Assembly (NCBI RefSeq): GCF_963169125.1
Contig: NC_084794.1
Location: 115,606,358 to 115,670,357 of the forward strand
Length of the DNA stretch: 64,000 nt
DNA from: Humulus lupulus
Taxonomy: Eukaryota > Streptophyta > Magnoliopsida > Rosales > Cannabaceae
Reading direction: 5' to 3'
The notes under the pieces were generated by a model. The model was not told where the DNA came from. It was given only the letters and a program-made list of their open reading frames with translations, and did no database searches. The first letter of the stretch is position 1; every line of letters begins with the position of its first letter. Below are positions 37,041-48,399 of this stretch, piece after piece. Made by a program: the position numbers and the translations under genes.

Positions 37041-38010
37041 TTATTCTTGATGAATCCCACTGGCTTCTCTTTGAAGCCTTCTTGTAGACCTCTTCCAATC
37101 ATCAACTTGATCAGTGTCTCCTCTATTGCAACAATCTCTTCTACGTGAAATCTTCATATGTATTGGTTGAAGTGTGATTGGAGGATTGTTTGCTTTCCTC
37201 CATATGCAAGTTCTTATGGCTCTCTTCCACATGTTAATACTTTTGGGCTCTTTCGAAGAAGTCATGTAAGTTTGTAACCTCCCTCTTGTGCATGGTTTCC
37301 CATAACTTGCTTCTTGCATGAACTCCAATTGTTAACCATGTTGAGCTCTGCTTTAGTCCTACTTCCTAGCTTAGTTGCTTCCATATTGAATCTATGGATA
37401 TAGCTCTTCAAGTTTTCACTCTCGCCTTGTTTTATATTAGTAGGGTTGGTGCTCGGCATAGCATAACCATGGACCGTGTGGTACTGCTGAAGAAATTTTC
37501 CATAGAACTTCTGCCATGACTTGATTGTTCCTGACCTTAACCTCTTGAACCACTTGTATGCAGCTCCTTTGAGTGTAATGACGAAGCAATGGTACCATGC
37601 CCTACTGTTGAGCCCTCTTAACTTCATCAAGTTGTTGAAGGCGTCTAAGTGATACTTTTCGTCTGTAGTGCCCTCGTACGGAGTCATGTGATGATTTTTG
37701 AAATTGGTGGGGAGTTATTCAACTTGAATCTTCCTTGCGAAGGGCGACTCATTGTCGAACTCTTCGTCATATTTGTGCCCCCCAGGTGTAGTGATAATCT
37801 TGCTTCAAAGGCTTTGCATTTCAGTGTCAAATTCCCTTATCTTTTTGTTTAAGAAGTATCGTGAGTTCTTAGGGTGAACCCTTGCTTAGGTTGTGTTCAT
37901 CAGGGGAGATGCAAGGGGATGTGGATTTTACCTTGAACCTTCTCTGGTTAAATTTATCCCTCAAATCGGGTGAAGTTCATTTTGATGTTGCCTTGGGTTC
38001 GCTCCTCCCG
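37041..38010 (-). pseudogene. gag of Tat-like element 3
   Basis: The central frame (37687-37262) shows MTPYEGTTDEKYHLDAFNNL, LKGAAYKWFKRLRSGTIKSW and KQGESENLKSYIHRFN: a Retrotrans_gag domain. A frameshift leads into 37328-37041. Upstream, SPFARKIQVE-like text (about 37740) and an earlier N-terminal part are split by solo LTR 3. The same frame text resumes at 40065-40135 on the far side of it. No pol accompanies it in the window. Confidence 0.8.
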
Positions 38011-38015
38011 TAGGT

Positions 38016-40059
38016 TGTTGGGAATTGTGCCTTTAAAGAAATTGTATTAGACAATGGTTTTGATGAAATAAATGAATGAATTGAATTATTGTATATATGT
38101 AGCTTATGTACTATATTATTGCTAATAATATTAAGTATATATCAGAAAATTCCCAAGTTCATCTATGTGGTCTCAATCTCATATTGGTATGAGAAGATCG
38201 AGATTGAGAAAATGAACTTAAATAGTTCACAGTAAAATAAAGTTATGGAATCTTTAGATTAATTACTGCTAGTTCGGTCCACTAGTATTATGAATACATG
38301 TGACCTAGATCTGGGTTACTAGTGTAGTATGACACTTTAGTGGAGGTACTTTATATGCTGAAAGTATGTAGAACTCGACCAAATGTTATTTAATAATACT
38401 TGTTTAAATACCGTTTCATAGTATTATAAAACACATCAACTAATGATCATATACAAACTGATCATAATCCTGAAGTAACTATGAACTTCTATATATGTCA
38501 TTTGATCCTTTGATTCATGCGTTACCATTTTTCAGAATGATCAGGCTAAGAACTATTGTTTTGGGGACTCAATGATGTATATGGCTGGGGACATAGCTTA
38601 ACAGATTTGGAATCTATACCTTCTTATAGATTGAATGATGATTCCCTATGGGGTTGGCTTTTGGAACTGAAAAGGTTATTGACGTCAAATTCATAATCAG
38701 ATTATGAATCAACCTTCACTACTAAAGTCAATGGTACACTAGGAATTAAGATATAATTAAAAGGGTAAAACAGTAATTTTATTCCCACTTAATAATGAGT
38801 CATTAATAGATGATTAATTTGAATGTAATGATTATATCAATGGACACTTTATGGTTACAATAAAATACTTAGTAAATGTATGTCTTTAATTCTCAAGAGT
38901 TCAATCTCATATTTATAGTGGAATAATCATGAGATTAATAAATATGATTATTGAATCAAAGAGTTTTGGTTAATAAACTTATATTTATTGGAGCGTGGAA
39001 TTATTGGCCCATAGGTCCCCGAGGTGGCTCTATCAACACTAATCAAGGTAAGAGTTGATACAAGGGTTAAACTATGAATTGGCTATTTGAGAGGAAAATT
39101 ATTCTTCGGGAGAAATATGCAATTATGTGATAATTGAAGTTGCAACATTTATTATTTCATTTGTGCAATTTTTGAAATTGTGTAGAATTAAAAGAAATTG
39201 ATTTTAATCAATTGTTCTATTTAAGTGTGAATATATAAATATGGATAATCAAAATTAGTTTTGATTATTACATTTATTAAATTTTGAATTTTGAAATTTA
39301 AGTTGTTATCTTTTTCCTTAAAAATATGATACCTTATTTGGATTTCTAATTATTAATTAATTAAAATAAAAAGCACATGAAAATTCAAATCCAAGTTTTC
39401 ACGTATAGGCCACATGCATAGGGCTCGGACTGCTTTATGCATGTGGCACTTCTGATGTTATCAGATATTGGTTTTTATTTTTATTTTTAACTAATTAATA
39501 ATACTTTTTAAATAGGCTTTTAAAATGGAATGTTAGACTCTGTCTTATATTATTATTATTATTATTAAAGATGATAATTTTTATTTACTTTTATTATTAT
39601 GATAATAATGGCCATATATTCTATATGATAGAAAATAGAAACAACAAGTCTTAACAAGTTTTAAACAGAGAAGAAAAAACTATCATCTTTTTCACAAAAG
39701 CAAAATCCTTTTCTCTCTAGACTATAATAAAAAACATTGTGAGAATACTTTTGATTCACAAAATTGATCATTTTTTTCTATGTGCCACCCACATCTTGAG
39801 GTGTAGAGAATGTCTTGGAAGATCTAGGTGTGAGTACTCTTGCAAGGATAAGAAGATTGAAATACATACAAAAAGATTCAAGGATTCTTAATAGGCTACA
39901 AGAGGTAAATCATTTCGTATTATTTTTCATATACATATTATATATATTGATTAACATATTGCATATTAAAAGATCCTCATATAAAGTTTTTTATATGAAA
40001 CTTTTTTGTTGTATACCATTACCGCAACTTTCGATGCACATTAGTTACCATTCCTAACA
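38016..40059 (+). repeat. Solo LTR 3, 2044 bp
   Basis: The LTR begins TGTTGGGAATTGTGCC and ends TTACCATTCCTAACA. It is flanked by a perfect duplication TAGGT (38011-38015 and 40060-40064). It lies inside the gag pseudogene of the older element. An ATT microsatellite sits at 39547-39567. The superfamily cannot be assigned from a solo LTR. Confidence 0.9.
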
Positions 40060-40135
40060 TAGGTGGGGTTCGCGCCAGGTTGCACCGTTGGTGTAGAATC
40101 TTCCTTGCATCCTAGGTGAGGGGTACGACTGGTTG

Positions 40136-41009
40136 GTATAGACATTTCATTTATTGAGTACTTTATAACAATACATCATCCATTGGTATAATCATTACGT
40201 ACAAATTAACCCTCCAATAATGGTTCATAATTAATTGGGAATAAAATTACCGTTGTACCCTTTTAATTATATCTTGTTTCCTTAAGTACCATTGACTTTA
40301 CTAGTGAAGGTTAATTCATAACTAAATTATGAATTTGAGCTCAATAACCTTTCAGTCCCAAAAGCCAACCATTAAGAGAACCATTATTCGATCTCTTATG
40401 AGAAGGTATAGATTCTATATCTGTATACTATGCCCCCAGCCATTTACATTAATGAGTTCCCAAAACAAAAGTTTCTAGCCTGATCATTCTGAAAGACCCT
40501 AACGAGTGAATCAAAGAACTCATATAACATAAACAGAAGTTCATAGTAACTTCAGGATTAAGATCTATTTGTACATGATCAATAGTTGATATATTTAACT
40601 AATACTTCGAAACGATATTTAACTAAGTATTAATAAACATATCTAGTCCAGTTCTATATATTCTCTAATATATAAAGTATCTCCACTAAAGTGTCCTACT
40701 ATACTAGTAATCTGGATATAGATCACATGTATTCATAATACAAGTGGACCGTACTTACAGTAATTAATCTAAAGATTCCATAACTTTATTTTACTGTGAA
40801 CTATTCAAATTCATTTATCTCAAACACAACCCTCCCGTACCAATACGTGGTTGAGATCACATATATGAACTTAAGAATTTTTATGATATTTACTTAATAT
40901 TATCACAGAATAATATAGTCCATAAAATATATGCATAACAAATTCAACTTATTTATTTATTTATTAAAAAAGTTCTACTACATATGCCTCCAGGTCACAA
41001 TTCCCAACA
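40136..41009 (-). repeat. Inverted partial copy of LTR 3
   Basis: Read on the minus strand from 41009 this segment begins TGTTGGGAATTGTGACC. It follows solo LTR 3 over its first about 870 bases, for instance TTCACAGTAAAATAAAGTTA in both. It stops at about 40136, where a normal LTR would continue for another 1.1 kb. It therefore forms an inverted repeat with 38016-38890 around a spacer of about 1.2 kb. Confidence 0.85.
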
Positions 41010-41949
41010 AGGTTAGCATTCAATACATTGGTATGAACGCTGGTTAACAAGCTTCGATGCGAGTGTGACTTATAGAGCAATTAAAAGCTTTAAATAAGTT
41101 GAAACGAGTTATACTAGATATAAAGTTGTGAGTCTAAGGGAACGATACGTTAACCGATCATCTTAACATAACCTTACGATAAACATCTCTATTTTACTAA
41201 AGAATATTTGTCTCAATATAGGATAGTGGGAACCCGAGTGAGAACATGATAAATTTTAAAATCAGTGAACGCATGGGTGGTCTGAGTAAACCTAAGCATA
41301 AGATAAAAGGCATGCTAAAAGTATTAAGGGACTAAGATAGGATTTTGACTTAGGTAGAGGGTAGTGAAAGCCAGTTAAAAACTAGGATATAACTAAGAGA
41401 AGTATCAAATCTTGGTATCGTGAGACTAATCTAACTATCATTGTACATGACCAATATCAAGTTACAAGGGGCTTAAGGCTAAACATTATGACTAATACAC
41501 TGGAAGGCACGATCAGCAAGACTAGTTAAGAGAGATCATAGTCAATTGATAGCTACAAAATATCTGGTGGGGCAGAAAGGTAAAGGTCTTTTGTTGATGG
41601 TCTATATGAATGGATGTTCCGACGATCATTACGGACCATGGTGTTGGCGCAGAATAATGTTTTGATAATGCGGTCTTAAGGGTGTGGTATCACTGTAATT
41701 ACTAAACTTGCAAATATGCCTTAATGAAAGGTCATAGCTGAACCCTATTTGAGAGATTATGTTTTGCATAGTATTGTGATATTGCATGAATAGAAGCTGA
41801 TGTTATTTTTACCAACTACTAATTGTGGGCCCTAATTTGTCAAACCTATAATTGATTATTGGTGCATGACTTTTAGTGTTTGCATTAATGGTGATAGAAT
41901 GTGGACTCATATGATTGTCCTATGTATGTTTACGCTCATGGATATTGTT
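41010..41949. other. Non-coding DNA, unassigned
   Basis: No gene or repeat boundary is recognisable. Base composition is balanced and the longest frames are short. It lies between the inverted LTR fragment and the 3' LTR of Tat element 2. Confidence 0.35.
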
Positions 41950-42440
41950 TATTGAGTTTTTTGGAAACCAGAGATACGTTACGAAATAAGAGATGAAAAG
42001 AAAGGATAAGAGATGAACAATCACAATTTTTACGTGGTTGGGGTGTTAATGAGCCTTAGTCCACGAGTCACTAGTATTAGGCTTTAGAGAGTTTTTACAA
42101 TGGACATTTCTACAAGTTCAATAGAGTTTTTGGTTAGAAGAGAAATTCTGGGATCCCTGCTACAGTGCACAACTAACCATATTTATAGGCAGTCAAGCAT
42201 CTTGGGTCGAACTAATCTGGGCCCAATAGGGATGTAATTAAAATTTTCTCGCTAATAGAGGCATAATACAAAGAATATAACATAATTAGATGTTGTTAAT
42301 CTTAGCCCATTGGGCCGGCTTAGGCGTGGCCAAGCCCTACAACTATCCTTTGTTCGTTAGTACGGACTGATCTGCGTGGGCTACTAAGGGGATCCTGGGG
42401 ACAAGATCTATCAGAGTAGTGGAAGTATTGTTTCCTAGGA
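41950..42440 (-). repeat. 3' LTR (R-U5 part) of Tat element 2
   Basis: The minus strand has CTGCCTATAAATATGG (about 42192-42177), an LTR promoter. It is followed by a leader with the ACGTGGTTG-like text (plus TTTTTACGTGGTTGGGGTG, about 42028) often seen near the 3' end of plant LTRs. I could not fix the exact TG and CA ends, so both coordinates are approximate. Confidence 0.5.
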
Positions 42441-42700
42441 ACAGTGTACGCTCCATGCATACCCTATTTCACAGGTTAGTTAGGGAGACCAACATCTAGA
42501 TTCCTTGAGAACTTGTTAGCATCAAGGAATACGAGGCTTGCCTTAGATATCTGGATATAGGCACGTATCGTGGATTGATGAATCCATGATTTAGTACTCA
42601 ATTGAGCCAATTAATGCCCCTGCATCGTCCGGGACCGTTGGATGGGGACAATCTTGGGATCCCCACTGTGGATCGTTGGATCATATAGTATATTTTTATA

Positions 42701-42710
42701 CTATAAATAC
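42701..42710 (+). promoter_or_regulatory. TATA box for the antisense gene, Tat element 2
   Basis: CTATAAATAC on the plus strand is followed by a leader (CTCATTTCCACATTTTACTC) and, about 700 bases on, by the ATG of the antisense gene. It points away from the LTR promoter of the same element. Confidence 0.55.
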
Positions 42711-43411
42711 CTCTACAGACTCATTTCCACATTTTACTCATCCGAAATACTCAGTCTAGAGAGTAGAGGAAAAAACTTTGTATGTCCAAAATTGCCGACG
42801 AGAATCTCCGGCAATTAATACTTCTACGTACAATTTTGTTTTTGACGGATCCTCTTCCCACTCAACCAGCAAACAATTCTCTCCTGGTTCATACGTCTGG
42901 GAGTGCCGACGAACTATTGCATCATCTCCTCAGGTTCAAGACCGAGATTCTGCCGACGTTGTTGCCTTAGATTCAATGAATCCCAAATCCAATATCTCTC
43001 AGTAGGATTTTTTATCATTTTCTCCTCTTTTTTATTCCTTTTTGGTCATTTATATTTTCATGTCATTTCTGCGACTGTAAGACCGTTCAGGCTGTGGCCA
43101 GCATGTAGGGTAGTCTTAGGTAGGATAGTGGTAGAACTGAACAGTAGGGTTTCTGGGTGACACCTCATACCACTTAATTTTGGTTCTCCTTAATCAATTC
43201 GGACACCTAAACACTGTCTAGGTAAACTAGAAAAACCCTTGTCCTTTAGTTACCGACTTAAGATCCTGGGATCTCTATTGGTCCCACATCTAGGTCCGAA
43301 GGGGACCTCTCCAAGCAGTTTTAGGGAAGCCCCGTACCTCAACCATTTTTCTTCAATTTTGGTGCTAACTGCTTGGTTCTCGTTTTCCTTGTCACTTCAA
43401 GGTTCCTGATC

Positions 43412-46014
43412 ATGGGTCGCAGTGATACTTTGTACGTGGAGGATATTGTCCAAGCGGGATCCGTAGTCTTGGAGGGGACCAAACTTCTTATTGGTAACAC
43501 GTGGGAAATGGACGAGGAAAAGAACGAGTGTCAGAACTACCGTATGCTGAATGAACTTGAGAAGGCCCTTAGAGTGGAGTCGACTCCAAGGCTCTTTTAC
43601 AGCCGATTGCCCTGGAAAGAAGAGAAAGCTCATAACGGAGCGAGCATGTTCGGGACCTGGTGGATAGGCCACATAAGTGCGGGAGCTACTCTCCTGCTCC
43701 ACGACTACTTCGCACGCTTCCTCAAGTTCGTGGGGATCACGCCTTTCCATCTTTTTCCCCAAGCGTATAAGTTTCTTGCGGGATGGCGCATATTCTTCAC
43801 TTCGATGGAGATCCCGGCACCTACCCCTGCGGAGATGTTGTATTTTTAAAACCTCGAGTCACACTTAATGCTAAGGACAAGAAGCGGGATAGGTTCTGTA
43901 GGCTGAAGGCCCGTGGCATTAGTCCACTCCCTTCAACACGTGGAAACATCCCCCGGATGTCAGACATTATTGGTTCATGACATTCGTGATCCTCCTCAAG
44001 AAGAATCCCACCCTGGTGCTAGAAGTTCAGCGTGTGGGTAAGTCGTCCTTCTTCATTTTTCATCCATCCTGGATCGAAAGAAGTAATATGCCACTCTTAG
44101 TGCCGATGAGCTAGATGTTGGGGACTTCGTGACCACGGAGAACCTTTGACTTGTCAAGTTGATTTCCACGAACTAGTCAATAGATTGCCCTAGCTTATGG
44201 GGGCTATAATGCGAGAGGGATCCTGCCTTGAGAAAGGAGCTGACCCTTATTCACATTGAGGCAGTGGAGGCCACGGTCAAGGCAAATGCAAGGAAGAAGA
44301 GAAAATAATAGGTGGGACTTGTCGAGAGGGTCGCGTCCAAGGAGCTGGATACCGTTCTTGAGGGGACGCAGCCCAACACTAGGGCTCCCGTGGCTAGCAT
44401 TTCAGGGCAAGGTAAAATGCCTCTGGTTTTAACTTATGCCCTTCATATTGAGGGCTTAGTTAGGAATAGGCAACAGTACCGGGATTATTTGACCGGGACT
44501 ATTAGCAACATGGGGCTTCCTTGCCCCATTGCTATAGATACGCTTATCCTCATGTAATCGTTCTGGTTCCTTCAATACAGTAGCTTTTTGGACCCGGATG
44601 ACATGGGGGACCGAATTAATTCTTTTGCACTAGGAGAGTTGAGTCGTGGCCATTCCATTGATGAAGGTTTGTCCTGGAGAACTTTAGACTTAAGTTTTTC
44701 TTTTATTTTTGTCTGTCACCCCCATTCCTTTACTTTACTGGTCATTTTTCTTTTTCTTTCTATCTCAGGTGACCCGGATATGTCTAACCTAGTGGCAAAG
44801 ATGAAAGACATGATCGAGGCCAGATCTGTTGCGGCCAAGGATTCAGCAAAGAAGGTTGCCAAGGGTCCAACCATGAAGAATATTATCGAGATGATTCTCG
44901 GAGACTAACAGCCAGACCTGAGAGCTTCCAGGGGAGTTCAAGCTTCTGCGTTGGTCCCGGTGACACCGACTGAGCAGCGGCCAATCCAACCTACTCATCT
45001 CCAGGTCATTAATCTGGAGCATGAGCCTTCGGAAGGACATGGAGGGAGTAAGTGGAGAATGGATCTGGTCATCGCAGAGTCCTCAAATCAGGCCAAAAGG
45101 GCCAAGACCAGGGATTTTTCCTTGGCCGAGGAGCATTCCTCTGGTGAAAGCCTTATTGTCAAGCATGAGCTCCCAGAGGCTCTACCTATTAACCCAACTC
45201 TTCGTGGGGAAGAAGACTTGATCCTCCAGGAGGAGAGGATGACGATGGTGTCTTGGGCTTGGGATGAAGGGCGAGATAAATGGGATGAGGTGGCTCGGGC
45301 CCTGGTCATACACAGGAAGGTAGAGTTCGTCAGTCGTCCAGAGGCCTTTGGCGCCCCTAGCAGATCATGGATCGGCTGGCAACTGAGATTGGGTTCTGGC
45401 CTAAGCTGGGGCAGGACTCGGCCCCACTTCTAGCAAACTTATTGGCCTAGGTGGGGAATTCCATGTCTACCCTTCAGCTCAAGCATTATGCCACGTTGGC
45501 TAACAGGGATGTGCTCTTTGTCTGCCAGGCCATCTGCATCAGGCCACTGCGGTAAGTCCTGCGACCGTCCTGGTTTCCTTTCTTTATCACCCTTATTTTT
45601 TGTTTTATTTCCAACTCTGTTTTGTTCTAGGATGCGTTGTTGACTCACAGGAACGCGAAGTTGATGGCCAAGATGGAAATGAAGCTGGAGAGGACCTAAA
45701 TGGAATTGGAGGGGGCTGTCAATGAGCAGGAGACTGATAGGGAGGCTCTGGAGGCCACGACCCAGCTTGAAATGAAGCGGAGCGAGGAGGCTCGCAAGGA
45801 GAAGGAGTAGGCTGATGAATTGCTACAGGCCACTTTTGACGAGGCTGTTTACATGGCCAGGCTCCAAGACAAAAATATAAACCTCCTCCTCTATCCCGAT
45901 CTCGCGGCAAAGAGGGTCGAATTTGAAATGAAGGAAAGGGAAGATGCGTCGCTTCTTGCTAGGGATCAGCAAGGTGAGAATGCTCCAGACGTCCCTGACC
46001 AAAATGAAGCCTAG
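43412..46014 (+). pseudogene. Antisense gene (aORF) of Tat element 2, with introns
   Basis: The gene starts at ATG 43412 (MGRSDTLYVEDIVQAGSVVL). Its first part holds a plant-transposon-protein-like domain (PF04195 type) with LLLHDYFARFLKFVGITPF and YKFLAGWRIFF, ending at a stop near 43849. Candidate introns are 44038-44100, 44667-44768 (GTTTGT...TATCTCAG) and 45552-45630 (GTAAGTCC...TTGTTCTAG). The exon after 44768 reads GDPDMSNLVAKMKDMIEARS. The exon after 45630 is a charged coiled coil (MEMKLERT, a stop, then AVNEQETDREALEATTQLEM), ending at 46014 after DVPDQNEA. Known aORFs of Tat elements lie here; what they do is not known. In-frame stops make this copy a pseudogene. Confidence 0.7.
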
Positions 46015-46229
46015 ACCTGAGCCATTGTATTTTACTTTAGGGCTCCCTCTCTTCCTTCCGTCATTTTTGTAAAAATACTTATTTTTGAAATGTCGCGGAT
46101 GCATCTGAGACAATTTCTTATTTCTCTGTAATGTGTATATATCGATTTTTATCATCAGACAATGATTCCAGCTTTAAATTTATTTATTTTTTCTCAAAAA
46201 TTCTCTAAGTGTTTTACCACTTTGCATGA

Positions 46230-47000
46230 AGTAGGGTTAAATGTGGAGTCCTGGTCCTCATGGCCAGGACCATTAGGGGAAACATTGTTGAAGGAAATTT
46301 CCTTGTCCTGAGACCAAAGTTTAGGTCTTGATGACCTGAACTGTCTTGGACTTTACCGAATATAACTTAATTGATTTATCCTAAATCTATGGTTCACGTT
46401 CCAATGGCTGGGACCATTATGGAATTCTCAGATACAACTTAGTTAATTAGCTTATTCTGAACCCGAGGTTTAGGTACCAACGAGCTGGACTCTTAAGGAG
46501 TTATTAACTATCGTCTGATTGATCTGTCCTGACTCTGATGTTCAGGTTTCAATGGTCTAGACCCTTGAAAATATGACTTAGGTAGAATTTAGCTTATTAA
46601 CTTATCTCGAACTTTAGGTTTAGGTTCCAACGACCAGGACCGTGTACGAGACCAAATTTAATCAATCTAAGCCTAAGATTCAAGTTCTAACTGTTTTGGA
46701 CCATCAAGGAAAACAGGATGAGGGATATGGCTATCTTGGACCATGTTAGGTTTGGACGAATCTTTTGGGAGTTGGGTTTTGAACCACCTTGGACAATGTG
46801 CGTCCGGGCTAGGACTGGGCTTTGAGCCTTGCATCCTATTTTGTTTGAACCCTACAAATCATACGGATCCAGATTAGGACTGGGCCTTGAGCCTTGCATC
46901 CTTTTTTGTTGGGAATTTTGTTTTGAACCCCCAGTCTATACGAGTCCGGATCAGGACTAAGATCTGTGCTTTGCATCCTTTTTTGTTTTTAATCCTGGAT
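46230..47000. repeat. Two degenerate tandem repeats in the Tat 2 spacer
   Basis: At 46230-46740 about five loose copies of a 75-110-base unit carry the core GTTTAGGTTCCAACGAC(C/T)GGGACC with strong variation. At about 46795-47000 three better copies of an 80-90-base unit carry AGGACTGGGCCTTGAGCC and TTGCATCCTTTTTTGTT. Both lie between integrase and the antisense gene. Confidence 0.65.
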
Positions 47001-47490
47001 TTGTATAGATGGCTTAACCCCCAAGTGATCAAAGAATGTAGTCTTAGGTCACTAGTTTAGGGAAAAATGAAAGACGGATGTGAACTTTTCTTTCCTTACA
47101 ACATTTCTTATGGTGTTTGTCCACGCCATTTTCATTAAAAAAGAAATTTCCTTGGGGCGTAATTTACTTGAAATTAAAAATTGTAGAAAGATCAAAATTA
47201 GATACTCCCAACTACTGATAGTACTAGTGGAGGTGTTCTGTGTTCCAGGCCCTTAGTACCTCTGTTCCATCTAGTCGCTTTAAGTGATATGTTCCCACAC
47301 ATACTTCATTTTGGATCTCATAGGGTCCTTCCCAATTTGATCCCAGAACCCCCACTTCTGGATCTTAACATGCAAGGAAGACTCTTTGCAGGACAAGATC
47401 GTCAGTTCCGAACCACCGGCTCTTAACTTTTGAGTTGAAGTGCCTTGCGATCTTTCCCTGATACATCTTCAGCTGCACTTGTGATTCTTC

Positions 47491-48351
47491 CTAGATCTCT
47501 TCGATGAGATCCAAGGATTCTTGGCGTAAGGTATGCATCTGGATTGGATCATACGTATCTTGTTTGTGAGATGGGACCAACGTTTCCAATGGGATGACCG
47601 CCTCACATCCGTACAACATTGAATATGGAGTATGTCTGGTAGACGTTCTTTCTATGGTCCGGTATGCCCATAGGACGCGGGGCAACTCTTCCGGACACTT
47701 TTTTTGCAGGCTTATAGCTTTTTCTTTAATGTCCCCTTCAAAATCTTGTTCACGCCCTCTATTTGCCTGTTTGCTTGAGGCCTTGCGATTGCGGAGAAGC
47801 TTTTGATGATGTCATGTCTTTCACAAAAGTCGGTGAAGTGGACCCTATCAAATTGCTTCTCGTTATCGGACACGATTTTTTGAGAGAGGCCATATCGACA
47901 CACAATGCTGTTGATGACGAAGTCCAGGGCCTTTTTGGAGGTGATGGTGATCATTGGTTCTGCCTCGACCCACTTGGTGTAATAATCAACGACTACAATG
48001 GCATATTTTACTATGCCCTTCCTAGTCTGGAGGGATCCTAAAAAATCAATTCCCCAAACTGGAAAAGGCCAGGGACTGGTCATCAGGGTTATCTCTATTG
48101 GAGAGGCTCGCGAGATCTTTGCATACCTTTTGCATTGTTCGCACTTGCAGACATAATCTACACAATCCTTCTTCATTTTTTGGATAGAAATATCGTTGCC
48201 TGAGGATCTTCATAGACAAGCTAAGTCTGGTTGTGTGATCTCTGCAAAATCCTTCATGCACTTCATGCATTATTGGGCTCATTTTGGTCCCGGATGCGCA
48301 TCTGAGATAGGACATGGACAACCCTCTGCGATAGAGTTTTCCATCCATCAT
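47491..48351 (-). pseudogene. Integrase of Tat element 2
   Basis: The zinc-binding part (48351-48180) shows MMDGKLYRRGLSMSYLRC, EVHEGFCRDHTTRLSLSMK and CKCEQCKRYAK (48146). The catalytic core (48176-47712) has VWGIDFLGSL, KIVSDNEKQFD and NRQIEGVNKILKGTL, so all three acidic residues (D, D, E) are present. The C-terminal part (47685-47491) reads LWAYRTIERTSTRHTPYSML. Integrase joins the cDNA to the genome. One frameshift near 48180 and another near 47700 break the frame. Confidence 0.88.
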
Positions 48352-48399
48352 GATGTATCTGGGAACCTAAACTGAAGTTTTCTGGATGAGTGGGCCCGT

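Noticed and set aside
42778..43160. Three overlapping plus-strand ORFs between the TATA box and the antisense gene
   Set aside because: They lie in the probable leader; no homology is recognisable and the three frames compete.
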